A stretch of DNA of 64,000 nt from Axinella damicornis (taxonomy: Eukaryota; Porifera; Demospongiae; Axinellida; Axinellidae): assembly GCA_963931865.1 (NCBI GenBank), contig OZ007511.1:13758189-13822188 (forward strand), given 5' to 3'. The notes under the pieces were generated by a model. The model did no database searches. It had not been told where the DNA came from and saw nothing but the letters and a program-made list of their open reading frames with translations. Both the position numbers and the translations under genes were made by a program. Below are positions 36,601 to 47,485 of this stretch, one piece after another. Numbering within the stretch: the stretch's first letter is position 1; each line of letters opens with the position of its first letter.

Positions 36601-39600
36601 TGGAGATACTTGATGAAGATAATACCACTCTGAAGTCTAGGTAGGCGTTGCGATGTCATATTGAGTACAATCTTTATGATTTCAACCTTATACTTGACCT
36701 GTATAATATTTAGTATGCATCTGTACTGTGTTAGTTTAAGGCTTGCAACACAATAAGTATAGGTATTGCTCCTTTCCTTATACACAGTGTCTACAGCTAC
36801 AACGCTGCTGGCAGTCTACTAAACTCCATCACTGTTGGAAACAGCACTACTGAATACACTTACAGTGACAACGGAGACCTCACCAATATCAGTCATGCAT
36901 CTGGGAGCAGGCAATCGTTTCAGTACAACTCAAAGAATTTGCTGTCACAAACTGAGCGGTACAGTGACAGTAGAGAGTTAATTTCCTCCGCCACTTTCAT
37001 GCACAACTGGAATGGGAAACTTGAAATTACTCTTCAGCCGCAAAACAAGACACGAGAATTGCTTCTTGATCTATCTGGTGAAGTTCTTGCAACATTAGAG
37101 GAAGGAATTCCTCTTTATGAAACGGAAGTGGACTCCAGTTTACGGAAGATCATATTTGGCGATCAAGTAAGATGTCATAATATCAACCTTTGCATGCAGC
37201 CACTATAATGTTTATCTTATGAGATTCTACTGTGGGTAGGAGGGAGGTTTACATGTGGAAATCTTCACATTCTAGGAAACTGCATGTCCTATACATGGAT
37301 TGCGTCACCTATATTCTTTGAAGTACAATATGGATCACTGTACTGCATATATCACAGCTGGGAGACAACTGGATCTGATACATTAGTGAGGTGTAGTCTT
37401 GACTAAAATATGAATATCCACTCTCTTCTTTGTAGATTGTTTCGCAGTCTGCATTTGATCCGTCTGATAATATTCTCTATCAAACTGATGCCAATGAGAA
37501 TGAGATAGCCTACAAGTTTGGAGAAGACGAACAGCTTATGAGTTACACGGACAGTGGTGGAAATGTCTACATGTTTGAATACAATGAGGACAGCAGAGTA
37601 GTCAGGTCTGAAAACCCAGATGGAACGGCAAGAACTTTCAGCTATGACAGTGCTGGAGATCTCACTGGTGTCATTAATCCAGATGGCTCCACCATTCAAT
37701 ACATGTATGACTCAGATGGCAATCTGGTAAGCCTTGTACTTCTTTACTGTCACATGCTGTGCTCCAGTATAGGTGTCGTCCTAAGGCATAGGCATGCATG
37801 CATTTGGCAGTTTACATGAGCAAAGCATTTATGTATCTAGTTACTGTATGAGCGTTGTGAAATACATTTATTATTAATGACATTGCACACTACATTGCAC
37901 ATGCTTACACTAGATCTTGAAGCAGTTTGGAAATAACCACATCTCTTACGAGTATGACAGCATGAGACGTCTAATACGTGCCACCAACATCGATGGGACG
38001 ATGGACATTGTTTACGATGATAATGGATTGCCGTTACAACTAACATATCCCAGTGGTCATAGACTCACCTATGGCTACAACAGGCGAAGCCAGCGCGTGT
38101 CTTTGGCAGATAACAATGGATTCAGGGTCACATATCACTATGATGAGAAATACCGCCTGTCCGAAGTACGACTAGGTGAAAGTGATGATTTATTAGCCCA
38201 GTTTGAATATGGGAACAATGGATATCTAATCCGCAAAATCCTTGGAAATGGAGCACAGTCTACTTATTCCTATGTACCTGGTACACAGCAACTGTTTGAA
38301 CTGAGGAACTACTTTCCAAATGGAACGCTATCATCCATGTTTAGCTACACGTATGATGCAAAGCAGCGAGTAACAAAGATATCAACAGACGTGGGCCACT
38401 GGACATACACATATGATGCCATCGGACAGTTAATTGGCTGGGTAGATCCTAATGGAGACATCACCGAATTGAGGTACGATAGCCGTGGTAACAGAATTGT
38501 TGAGAAAAGGAACCAAAGGGAGATGAGCTACTCAGTGAATAACGTGAACCAGTACATGGCTTACAACAGCTCGGACAGCTTTGGTTTTGATCTTGGCGGC
38601 AATCTAAGGGTGAAGACATCAAATGGAAGTAGCGAACGCTTCACATTCAATGCAGAAGGAAAGCTAGTTGAAGTGGAAACAACTGACAAAAGGTCAAAAT
38701 TGCTGCATACACAATTATGTATACTGTACATGAAAACTCAGTGGATGCCTGCATGGGTGTAAGTTACATAGCTAATTCAGCATGGTTGGTCCTTGTCAAT
38801 GCAGTGTAGCATCCTGAGCTGACCAGCAGCTCTGACCACACAGACAGGCACATGCACAGAGTGATTTTGTCCTGTTATTACATTCCACAGGTGTATGTAC
38901 CATTATGATGCTCTTGGAAATCTGTACAGCAAAAACTGTTCTGATTCGTCTGTTTATCAATACCTGATTGACCCATTCGGCAAATATGGAGCTGACATTG
39001 TAGCTGAGGTACGCCTGAATAATGGTTTTTTTTACATATATACTTACCCAGCATGTACATTCTTAAATTTAGGTCTCTGATGGTGAGGTTACTCATTTTG
39101 TTCATTCATATGAGCAAGGTCTGATTGCATCGGTAGACCTAATTAATGGCAGCAAATTCTACCAAGAATATGACGGAGATGGGTAAGAATTGTAGTTATG
39201 GAATAGCAACAGTGTTAACTATATGACACATAATGGTTGAAATATGAACGTTTTCTTTTTGCAATCATTTCCAGATCTGTGATAAGCATAATGAACGATC
39301 AAGGTTCTATACAGAATACCTATAAATATGAACCTTTTGGAAAAGTTTCTTACCAATCAGAGAGGGTGCGGAACATCTTTTTGTATGTCGGAAAGTTTGG
39401 GGTCATTCGTGATGACGAACTCAAGGATATTTTTTTGATGAGGGCTCGGCACTATGATGCACAGCATGGTAGATTCATCACGCTTGACCCTGCAGGTCAG
39501 TGTTTCTCACATAGCTATGTTATTTAAGGAAATAATTTAGTGGTACTTTCTACCATCCACATGATACAGGTTTGGCTGGAAATAGCCCCAATCGCTACCT

Positions 39601-42600
39601 GTATGCATACAACAGTCCCCTGTTAGTGAAGGATCCTACCGGCAGGATAATTCCTGTTGTGATATGGGCAGGTGTAGCACTGGTGGGTGCAGCTGGAGGA
39701 GCACACGATTATATCGTAGCACAACAACGCGACAGTACTTTGGGAGGTATGTATAGTCTGCCTGCATTTAATACTGGTGTGTAGTGTTAAGCATATTGAA
39801 TTCAACCTTACCAGGTGCTGTTGGGGCTGCAGTTAAAGGAGGAATCAATGGCATTGGAAACCTATTGCCTCCAGGTAGACTAATTTTGCTGCATCAGTGC
39901 ATTTGTGACACATCCATCTCTACAATGTAATAGAGTAGAGATTGTATAATTACTTTGTAATTCCACATCAGGGGTGAGCAATGCTGTTGCCGTCATTGCT
40001 GATGTTGCTGGAAATGTAGCACAGCAGGCGATTGATGATCAATCCATTGATATAAACGAAGTAGTGGATGTTGCATATGACGCCATCGTTGACCAAATTC
40101 CAAATGAGATTCCATGTAAGTGTTTTTTGTTTCTGAAAGTGCTGAATTATCGCATGGTATACGTACCTTCTAATTGCTCATCCTCCTTGTACAGCATTGA
40201 CTAAGGCAGTAAAGAATCTGCTGAGAAAACGCTTGCGATTCCTGAAACCTCTAATCAAGCCAGTTCAGAAAGTATTATTGATGGAGTTGAAAGACTACTT
40301 GAAGGATCTGCCTACTCCCCGGTTACTGATTGAGTGGATACGTTCCTTAGACCCAGTAAGCCATGTAGAACAATTAGTACTTTCAAATGTACATATCCAA
40401 ATTTTTTTTGCACCAGGGTCAGAAACCAAGAGTAATTTGTATCTCCAAGTCATTGTGTATCAGTTACATTTCTGTTTCCTTATGCAGAATGACATAATAG
40501 GACCTGATGGCTATGGCAGTGCTCACTTCATTCCTTCTGACGTCACTTTGGATTACAAGATTCGTTTCGAGAACGATCCTAATGCCACAGCACCTGCCCA
40601 GAGGGTTTTAATCAAGCACCAGCTGGATGATGATCTGGATGTGAGGTCCTTCCGCATTGGATCCTTTGGGTTTGGAGACTTCACTCGTGATGTAACTGTG
40701 AGGAGAGCATTCCTGCAGGTCAGCTTCAAATTCAAATATGTAGTTATAATTATGCATCATTACACTACTGGTAGGGAAATAAAGCTAGCCAAAAAATAAA
40801 TAATTCCCGGAGGACGTGAAGAGATTATGACTATACCACTACTGAACAGAAGGCGCAGATAGCAAAATGCGATGCCAAACATGGTGTGACAGCTCCTGTT
40901 CGCTATGGACTCCACCGCATAGCTCTGTAACTCGCTCATCTTCTCACGTTCGCGGCTTGCTTACTGTACTAATTCTCAGACTACTGAGTCACATTCCAAT
41001 GAGTGTTAGTTGGAACATGTCACTCTTTTGCAGGATACACTGAATGTGTCCGACTCTCATGGGGTGTTTGTTCGGATCTCAGCTGGAATCAATGCAGTCA
41101 CCAGAGAAGCAACTTGGGACCTGCAAGCATTAGATCCTGAAACAGGTATAGCTGTAGAGAGTTAATTACCCTTTTTGGTATGGAATGTAAACTAGCAAAC
41201 TATAACAAAAATTCAGCGGCCAGACAACTATATTTCCGCAAAGTACAGTTGCTGGGCATCCATGCAGGATCTCTGGACTCCTTCTGTCAATCATGATCTC
41301 GACTGTGGTATGCAAATAGTGTTCACCCAAACAACATAGCTAGGTTTTTTAGCCCGACACTTTGCCCACTTGGCACGTACTTGCAGCCTCTACAGCACCT
41401 ATGACACCTTATTTACTTTCGCAAAAGGCCAGTATAAGGTGCATGAAATTGACAGTACAGGCGGAAAACAACACATGCTAATTGATGTGATACGCAGACT
41501 AGCCCGTGACCTTAATATCACTCACTCTGATGTTGTACAGCAACAGGTGCACAAATTGTGATTCTTTCCGGTAAAGTGGTGAATATTAATGCCCTGATGC
41601 AGGTGAACCTCCTGTGGATCCAACTGTTGGCTTCCTACCCCCTAACAATGGTACTACTGGACAAGGCTTTGTTACATTCATTGTCAGAGCTAAGCAGCGA
41701 GTGGGAAGCCTGTCACGCATCGATGCTGAAGCAGCCATAATCTTTGACCAGAATGAGCCAATAGACACGCCACCTATTTTCAACACCGTAAGTGAAGCAT
41801 TACGTGAGGGATGATATGTATATAAGAAATGTTTAATCGACAACATAAGATGGAATAACATGTATTCACACTCTCCTTACTGGTCGGTAGACTCTGTATG
41901 TAGGGATAGAGTGGACATGAAATGTATGATAGCTACGTAATATAACAAATCTAAATAACGGTCAAGCCTTATAACGGTCTTCTTCTTCATCATACGGGCT
42001 AGTTCAAAATCGCTCGACTCTCTCATGACAGTTTTAGCACAAAACAGCTATTGCACAAGTCATACCTTCAGCATTGTTGAAACTTGAAAGTTTGGTTTTC
42101 TGGGTACAGATTGATGACCTGGCTCCCTCAGTGAACATCAGTGTTATCCCAGACTTCCTGGCAAATGGGACACTTGCTCTGAGGCTTCAGGCGTATGATG
42201 TTGGGTCTGGTGTGAGAGGAGTTGACATATACCAACTTGCAGGTAATTATAAGGCTTAAAGTGATACCATAATATTATGTTTGTGTGGCTGCATCATGAA
42301 GAGAGTACACACATATAGGACTAGAAATCAGAAACCAACATTGACATAGTATAGTTTGGTAATGTCTAGTGTCAAATTACACATTTCCAACAGAATGTGT
42401 AGAGATATCATCAAATTGACTGATGGATGCATGATTTACCCTCACTATGTTTTTCCTTTATGCACACAGGAGACATGAGGGCCCAGCCTCTAGTGACTGG
42501 GTCACAGGACTCAATTGCCATCTTAAACCTGGCTCCTGGGTCTCAGTACAGGCTGTTTGCTTCAGCAGTTGACAATGTCGGCAATCAGAGGCCTTCACAA

Positions 42601-45364
42601 GAGCTGATAGCAGACTCACTGCTCGTTGATTTCCCCATCTCTCAAGCTCTCTGTGTTAACAACTGTTCTAACAGGGGAAGCTGTACAACCTTCGGCACCT
42701 GTGATTGCTCTCAAGGGTTTTATGGAAGTGACTGTAGCCGAGGTATAATATGTTGGCTTAGGTATATTGCATTCAGCTATATGTATCCCTATATCCTCAC
42801 TGCCTGCCTGTGCCTGCTGGAGAATAGGTATTGCATGGTTGGAATAAGTATAATAATTGTAGATATAATATGTATAGTACACATACAGTATAGTACACTT
42901 AATTATAGTACATAATATAATAAGTATAGTACACATATAATATAAGTATAGTACTTGAAACTTCCATGTTACTTTCTGTGTACCTTTGCTCTCCTCCCAG
43001 ACACGCTACCTGCAGAGCCCCCGGTTATTGAAATGTCCTCGCCAGGAGGATTAGAGGGTTCTCTTCTTCCCCTCTTATTGTCAGCAAGACCAGCCAATCA
43101 GAGCACTTCTCCTATGGGACTCCACTTGCAGGTGACAAACATTCCTGAAGGATCCACCTTTAACAAGGGAACGTTTAGTGACGGCATCTGGACCTTTAAT
43201 CATACTGAATTTGGATATATGGAACTTACTTTGCCACAAGATTTTTCAGGAAGCATCCAGCTAGAGACGACTGCTGTGAGCTCCGAGGCATCCAAAACAG
43301 GCTCCTTGCAAGTGTCAGTGCAAGCTGTGGCAGATCCCCCTAACCTTCATGTCGAAGACGTATGCTACGATCCAGCCAGTGAAAGCATTACTCTCGATAT
43401 CCAGAGCTCTCTTACAGATACTGATGGCTCTGAAAACCTCTCAGTCATCCTGGAGGTTCCTGAGAACTTCAGTGTCACTTCCGGTCAGAACATCACTAAT
43501 GGTTTCTACATGCTGAATTCGTCAGAATTAGGAATGGTTGAAATTTTCATTTTGGGAGGCTTCCAGCCTGTTGCTTTGAATGTCTCTGCAATATCAACAG
43601 AGGAAATGAATGACGATACTGCTTACACTAATGTTTCGCTATCTGTGCAGTTGTGTGAAGCAGGTGGTAACGCAACAGCAATACCTGAGGTCACACCAAG
43701 TTTTATTGTTACGGCCACACCTGAAGTCACACCCACACCTGAGGTCACACCCACACCTGAGGTCACACCCACACCTGGGGTCACACCCACACCTGAGGTC
43801 ACACCCACACCTGGGGTCACACCCACACCTGAGGTCACACCCACACCTGAGGTCACACCAGTTGATAATGTTACGGCCACACCTGAAGTCACACCCACAC
43901 CTGGGGTCACACCAGTTGATAATGTTACGGCCACATTTGAAGTCACACCCACACCTGAGATCATGCGAGTTGATAATGTAACAGCCATACCTGAAGTTAC
44001 ACCCACATCTGACAGCACACCCACATCCGATGTCGCACCAGGTGACAGCACACCCAGATCCGATATCACACCAGGTGACAGCACCACAGCCACACCTAAG
44101 GTCATAGTTGTCCCAGGTCAGTCATGATGGTGTATTCATGGCATAAAATTTACGTCATGTGTAGCTACCTGTGGTGTAAGCTTTCCCTGAAAATTTGAAT
44201 GAATGTGATCATAGCGGAACTTTAAAAAGATGTTTGCAGCTGTTGCAGGTGGCCCTTGGGTGAGAGAGCCAGATCAGAGCTGTGCAGTTGCAGTTGAAAA
44301 GAGATGGCACAGTTATAAGTCTTAGCAGACTGGTGTGGACTGCTTGCAGCAAGCTTTGCCTCACTTTTACTCCCTGAGTAGCATGACCGTCTTACTTTCT
44401 TCGGCAACTTTATAAATTATTGCTAGGCTCTGTTAGAAAGGCCTTCACATGTAGCACCGTTGTCATCTCACAAAATGTCTTTAACAAGGAAAATTTTCTG
44501 CTATAGCTACATCTGCAGTGGCGGCGCCGCCAGTCCGGCTGGTCCGGCTTTGGCTGGACCACTTTTCGAGCCGACCAGATAATTAATAACACAGACTCAG
44601 CAATGGCATCTGTTTCTCGTCCTAGTTCTGGGCCTACCGTTGATACTCCACACCAGCCAAGGTCTTTTCTTTCCCAAAACGGCCGTTTGGATGCTACGAG
44701 AGCGCTTCCTCATCGCTAAAAATACATGCGAAAAACTTTTTCTGCGCTTTGCGCGGACAGATCTGCGCTTCAGCGGTGTGCTATGATTGTGGGCCGTACC
44801 ACCCTTTCTATGCCGCTGCCGCCCCTGATCTGTTATGTAAATGATTGATGAGTTCAGAATTATACCCATAAGCCATTGTCAGGATGCGAGTGGTACACTG
44901 GGCAAGAGAGGGAGTTGATTAAGGGCGTCACCAATCAATCAACTTTCAAGGATCAAAAATGAGCTCCTGTGTGCCTCTTGCAAATAGAAATTGGTAATGT
45001 TTGATCACTTCAAATATGTACAACTTCTGCATTTAATCGCTCTCCACCACAGCTGCCATTGTGTTTATCTTCGGTGGATCAGTGCTGGTAGTCCTACTGG
45101 TGGCGGTGGTGCTTCTGCTCATTTGCTGTACCTGCTGGTGCAATCGGCAGAAGCATGATCCAGGTGAGATGAACTTCTAAGCAATTATACATTGTGATGA
45201 ACGGCTAGACCACAGGAAAGTGACAGCAAAATGAGTCCCATGTGTAACATTGCTCGGACTGCTGCTCACTGAAGGCATTTATTTTTTTTGCAGGTGAAAA
45301 CCACATGTACTTCATCCACAATTCTGATGTAACTGACGAATCGTTTAAAAATACTGAAATGTAA
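22396..45364 (+). CDS. giant CARDB-RHS-EGF type I membrane protein (40 exons, ~4171 aa)
   Basis: All 40 exons join in phase from ATG 22396 to TAA 45362-45364; exon coordinates are in the domain entries below. Order by residue: signal peptide 1-20; secreted beta-rich module about 21-310; Ig/FN3-like modules about 310-670; two hyalin-like modules 672-825; FN3-like 826-925; about nine CARDB-type repeats 926-2050; further beta domains to 2438; RHS/YD shell 2439-3248 with RHS core to about 3275; post-core Gly/Ala-rich and helical region 3275-3428; bacterial-type module 3429-3649; EGF about 3710-3738; two beta domains and a Thr/Pro stalk to 4111; TM 4112-4141; 30-residue tail. CARDB and RHS modules are typical of bacterial surface proteins, and RHS shells occur in animal teneurins. 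The secreted leader, EGF, stalk and TM mark it as an animal cell-surface protein. An adhesion or recognition role is inferred. No toxin or enzyme domain seen. Confidence 0.85.
24187..24380. repeat. 9-bp tandem repeat (GGGGTCAGY)n in receptor intron 4
   Basis: About twenty degenerate copies, with one-base length variants that change the frame. The array ends about 35 bp before exon 5 (24416). Intronic, so the Gly/Ser-Val open frames are artefacts. Confidence 0.95.
25090..28039 (+). other. receptor domain block: Ig/FN3-like modules
   Basis: Exons 25090-25251, 25318-25358, 25876-25967, 26037-26226, 26318-26395, 26879-27136, 27770-28039 (residues 308-672). Repeated DxTxP starts (ADVTPPLLSF, DLTSPRVRLSS) and endings such as GTDLAGNIASN and ATDGVGNVGGP are typical of bacterial-type Ig-like repeats that end in 'DxxGN'. 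The phase-1 borders of exons 11 and 12 make them symmetric, shuffle-ready modules. Confidence 0.7.
26548..26836. mobile_element. MITE-like inverted-repeat element in receptor intron 10
   Basis: Left end AAACTACCTG..GGACTGGACAGG with ATCGTCAAAGTTGCTC inside. The right end mirrors it (GAGCAAATTTGACGAT .. CCAGTCCC .. CAGGTAGTTT). A related, more decayed copy lies at about 31738-31999. The open frame at 26678-26902 runs through this element and is not an exon. Confidence 0.65.
28906..31687 (+). other. receptor domain block: hyalin-like modules, FN3-like and CARDB repeats 1-3
   Basis: Exons 28906-29957, 30341-30461, 30896-31000, 31266-31456, 31529-31687 (residues 672-1214). Two modules carry the hyalin-repeat style (LPCGSD .. 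TATDNAGNRATVTQTITF; IPCSS .. VVDDCGNTDTFQQNI). CARDB starts include FPDLVVTDINIPNYAFSGQS, PNLVVDMVVLPTSTFSGQ and PPPDLIVSYL, each followed by the typical 'W.V.N.G' strand (WTVINQGN, WTVRNAGIG, FNVSNVG) and a DxxxxVxExxE-like end (DNQVYEYVDEDDNS). Confidence 0.8.
31182..31208. repeat. poly(C) tract in receptor intron 15
   Basis: About 26 C in a row, roughly 60 bp upstream of the exon 16 acceptor (31265). Confidence 0.9.
31738..31999. mobile_element. decayed MITE-like element in receptor intron 17
   Basis: Contains GGACAGGACAGGCACCGTAA on the left and GGAGCAACTTTGACGGTGAC .. CCTGTCCAGTGCC on the right, the same motif order as the element at 26548-26836 but more diverged. No coding content. Confidence 0.5.
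32091..34269 (+). other. receptor domain block: CARDB repeats 3-9 in one 2179-bp exon
   Basis: Single exon 18 (residues 1215-1941). At least five full CARDB-like repeats follow each other at about 110-residue spacing. Their second strands are VNYTITNNGTG, INWTVANEGN, VFWAVLNEGN, VEYIVVNTGE and IPYMVLNKGE. Repeat ends carry VEEDESDN, VDENGRLLNN, VAESFGEGNN and FELNETNN, the usual CARDB 'D....V.E..E.NN' signature. The lack of introns through five repeats contrasts with the short exons on either side. Confidence 0.85.
34385..35878 (+). other. receptor domain block: CARDB 9, PPC/IPT-like domains (1494-bp exon)
   Basis: Single exon 19 (residues 1941-2439). It finishes a CARDB repeat (FQWRLSNNGS .. 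DLNLENN). A domain starting with LTPGEEQVYRIDG follows, like bacterial pre-peptidase C-terminal beta-sandwiches, then an IPT/TIG-like start (ILSISPVRAAPLGNVTILFS), another beta domain with LYVRNTGNTDALTP, and a helical linker (SIPEEVWDIIWSNFQDSVG) leading into the RHS part. Confidence 0.65.
35950..39495 (+). other. receptor domain block: RHS/YD-repeat shell
   Basis: Exons 35950-36097, 36161-36300, 36400-36640, 36788-37166, 37436-37726, 37914-38692, 38891-39008, 39073-39182, 39275-39495 (residues 2439-3248). The block opens with LPLAVERKYST .. GPMGIGWILPW, the usual start of RHS proteins. Many YD-type repeats follow: FSYDSAGDLTGVINPDGST, YMYDSDGNL, YEYDSMRRLIRATNIDGT, YTYDAIGQLIGWVDPNGD, LRYDSRGNRI. 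It then reaches YKYEPFGKV and MRARHYDAQHGRFITLDPAG, the RHS core. In bacteria and teneurins such repeats fold as a large hollow beta-shell. Confidence 0.9.
39570..40355 (+). other. receptor domain block: end of RHS core and post-core region
   Basis: Exons 39570-39746, 39815-39874, 39972-40115, 40195-40355 (residues 3248-3428). GLAGNSPNRYLYAYNSPLLV then KDPTGR closes the RHS core. After it come a hydrophobic Gly/Ala segment (VALVGAAGGAHDYIVAQQ, GAAVKGGINGIG) and ADVAGNVAQQAIDD. This resembles the Gly/Ala-rich linker that precedes C-terminal domains in bacterial RHS proteins. A basic helical stretch follows. No toxin domain comes next; the chain continues into another beta module. Confidence 0.7.
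40488..42242 (+). other. receptor domain block: bacterial-type 'NDP' beta module
   Basis: Exons 40488-40718, 41034-41145, 41603-41787, 42110-42242 (residues 3429-3649). Key text: DPNDIIGPDGYGSAHFIPS, IRFENDPNATAPAQRV, HQLDDDLD, WDLQALDPETGEPPVDP, FLPPNNGTTGQGFVTF, AAIIFDQNEPIDTPPIFNT. From memory, this series closely matches a domain of bacterial multi-domain surface proteins (F-x-N-D-P..A.A..V.I.D.LD.. and I.FD.N.PI.T....NT). I give no accession because I cannot check it. The last part starts an Ig-like unit (DDLAPSVNISVIPD). Confidence 0.6.
42470..42742 (+). other. receptor domain block: FN3-like end and EGF module
   Basis: Exon 37 (residues 3649-3740). LAPGSQYRLFASAVDNVGN closes an FN3/Ig-like unit. 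Then CVNNCSNRGSCTTFGTCDCS with GFYGSDC forms one six-Cys EGF-like module, the most clearly animal-type extracellular module in the protein. Confidence 0.85.
43001..44116 (+). other. receptor domain block: two beta domains and Thr/Pro-rich stalk
   Basis: Exon 38 (residues 3740-4112). Two domains have the pattern 'L..TDxDGSExLSV.LEVP.N....G.N..NGxYxL..SELG', close to repeats of bacterial large adhesins. They are followed by an in-frame 18-bp repeat (about 43710-43990) encoding PEVTPT units, with NVTATPEVTP variants. The stalk is rich in Thr and Pro and likely O-glycosylated, lifting the ectodomain from the membrane. Confidence 0.75.
45053..45364 (+). other. receptor domain block: transmembrane helix and cytosolic tail
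   Basis: Exons 45053-45163 and 45294-45364. AAIVFIFGGSVLVVLLVAVV and LLLICC form one hydrophobic helix of about 26 residues, ending in CTCWCNRQK, a Cys-rich, basic inner boundary suited to palmitoylation. The tail is about 30 residues (HMYFIHNSDVTDESFKNTEM at the end) with one Tyr in a MYFI context. No kinase or known signalling domain is present. Confidence 0.85.
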
Positions 45365-46051
45365 CTCTGCTGGTAGCTCATAGTTGCCATATCTATCTAG
45401 CTGCTTATTTTGTTGCATACATAGCTAGTTGTAGCTTAGCCTCATTCCCACGTGGCCTTGGAACGAGGCTAGTTGTTGAGTTGCATTTCACCCCCTTCAC
45501 AAATATTTTGTGCTGCAATAGCTAGATTGTGACTGAGTTTCCATACTTCCCTGCACTGACCTTGTTGTTAACCAAAATTTGTAAGTGCTGAGTACATAAC
45601 TAGTCTTTTGTTAATTGACACCCACACCCTAAAGTGAAAGAAAACTTCCTAAAGTGAAAGAAAACTTCCTAAAGTGAAAGAAAACTTCCTAAAGTGAAAG
45701 AAAACTTCAAGAAAAACTGAATGCCAGTCAATCAATTTTCAGATGTCTTCAGCTCTGTTTCCTTGATGACACTCTGTCATGAGAGCGCAAGTAATTTACT
45801 GAGAGACAGTTTCCAGGTAGGATTTAATCAGGTTTAGCTAATCAGGCTCGTAACCACCATACATTGTGAACTACTTAGCTTCAAGATGAACAGCTAGTGC
45901 ATGTAGGCATTTATTTTTGTGGCTAGTACAAGTGTGTTTGTAGCTTCTGGCTGCATAAAATGTGCACAATGAATCAGGTTTGCACCATCACTTTGCAGCA
46001 TGAAATAGTCTCAGCTATAGCTACATGTACCTTGCTAGTTCACAGGACAGA
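45365..46051. other. intergenic after the receptor gene
   Basis: Contains a short palindromic element of the TAGYCTCG family at about 45436-45471 with only imperfect flanking repeats, and four tandem copies of a 20-bp unit (CTAAAGTGAAAGAAAACTTC) at 45631-45709. No coding sequence supported. Confidence 0.6.
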
Positions 46052-47063
46052 ATGGCAGTTCCCAAATTAGCTATTGTGAGCGAAAGTCAGTACGACACTG
46101 GAAACAACCCTGCCATCAGTGAATTTCTCATTGAGATTCACACTGAACCACACTAGCTACAAACTTACATATGATCTATTCAAAGTAGAGGTACATTTAG
46201 CTGCATTTGCACTGGCAAGCACTAGCTATAATATATATGATTACGGATCTATGCTAATTTTGCAGCTGTAAATCACCCAAGAAGGTGCACAATGGCCCAC
46301 AAAATGCTCCGTCAAAAAACACACTGTACTACCATGTGGGCCAGCTGAACGGTGGCTGATGGTCGCAAAGTGAGCCATTCGATAATGGGCAGTCCCATAA
46401 CGGAGGATGGTAGTGTGGTTGTGCAGGTACACCGTTCCACAAGGGAACTCAGTTGTATTGGCAACTCAATACCTCAGAAGCTGCCACAATTACCTGGCAA
46501 GACGTTCAGCCTTATGAAAATATATTAATGCTACAAACCCTTCAGTCTGCATCACTAGCCATAGTCAAGTGATAGAGGTAGCTGCACAAGGGTATTTGGT
46601 ATTTGTGGTACGATGTATATTGTGCAGCTGGAACTGGATTCTGGCAAGCCACCATGCAGCTGGCTGTTGACGGCAAACAGGTTTGACATTGATTTCAATC
46701 CATGTGTGATAGTTGATTGCTTTGTTGTTGTGATGGAAGTGCACAACAATAACAAAGATGCTGCTACCGAGTTGGACCTGGAGGACATCTTCATTGCATG
46801 GCAAGGAGGTGGACCGACCAAACTGCTCAACAGTGGAAGTAGCTGCCCCATGCCAGCCAGTTGGCCAGAATGTCATCATTGAGTGCAACAGCAGTTCAAC
46901 TGGTGCTCACAGAAGAGCATGTTGGTGTGACTGTCTCCGTGCCAATGTCAACACAAGCCTAATTCCATTAGCTACTCCTGTATACTATTATCAATTCAGT
47001 ACCGCAAAAACTAGCTATTCCAAAAGCAAGAAAGTAACTGAATATAAGCCACTAGGCAGCTAG
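46052..47063 (+). pseudogene. possible gene remnant or unresolved small gene
   Basis: Several protein-like open segments lie close together on the plus strand in different frames: 46052-46156 (MAVPKLAIVSESQYDTGNN..), about 46430-46555 (TPFHKGTQLYWQLNTSEAAT..), 46613-46882 (DFNPCVIVDCFVVV, ELDLEDIFIAWQ) and 46758-47063 (CQPVGQNVIIEC .. RACWCDCLRAN). An acceptor GGTTGTGCAG precedes the second. I could not join them without a frame change, so this may be a decayed or mis-assembled gene. No family recognised. Confidence 0.3.
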
Positions 47064-47094
47064 CCTCTTTCACACAGGAGAGGAGACAACCATC

Positions 47095-47485
47095 TAACGC
47101 ACCCTCCCTCAATGGGCCGGGCAACCACCTCCCACACCCTCCCTCAATGGGGCAACCAACTCCCACACCGGGCAACCACCTCCCACACCCTCCCTCAATG
47201 GGGCAACCACCTCCCACACCCTCCCTCAATGGGGCAACCACCCCACACCCTCCCTCAATGGGACAACCACCTCCCTCAATGGGGCAACCTCCCCCAGTGC
47301 CTCCCTAAATGGGGCAACCACCTCCCACACCCTCCCTCGATGGGACACCACCTCCCACCCTCTCCCTTGATGGGACACCACCTCCCACACCCTCCCTTGA
47401 TGGGACACCACCTCCCACACCCTCCCTCAATGGGACACCACCTCCCACACCCTCCCTCGATGGGACACCACCTCCCGCACCCTCC
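47095..47485 (+). repeat. ~30-bp minisatellite
   Basis: About thirteen imperfect copies of CACCTCCCACACCCTCCCT + CAATGGGGCAAC. The second half is more uniform, with GATGGGACAC. The Pro-rich frames through it are repeat artefacts. Confidence 0.95.

Noticed and set aside
39570..40355. A polymorphic toxin C-terminus after the RHS core
   Set aside because: No toxin-like domain or cleavage motif is seen; the frame continues into structural modules, an EGF and a TM helix.
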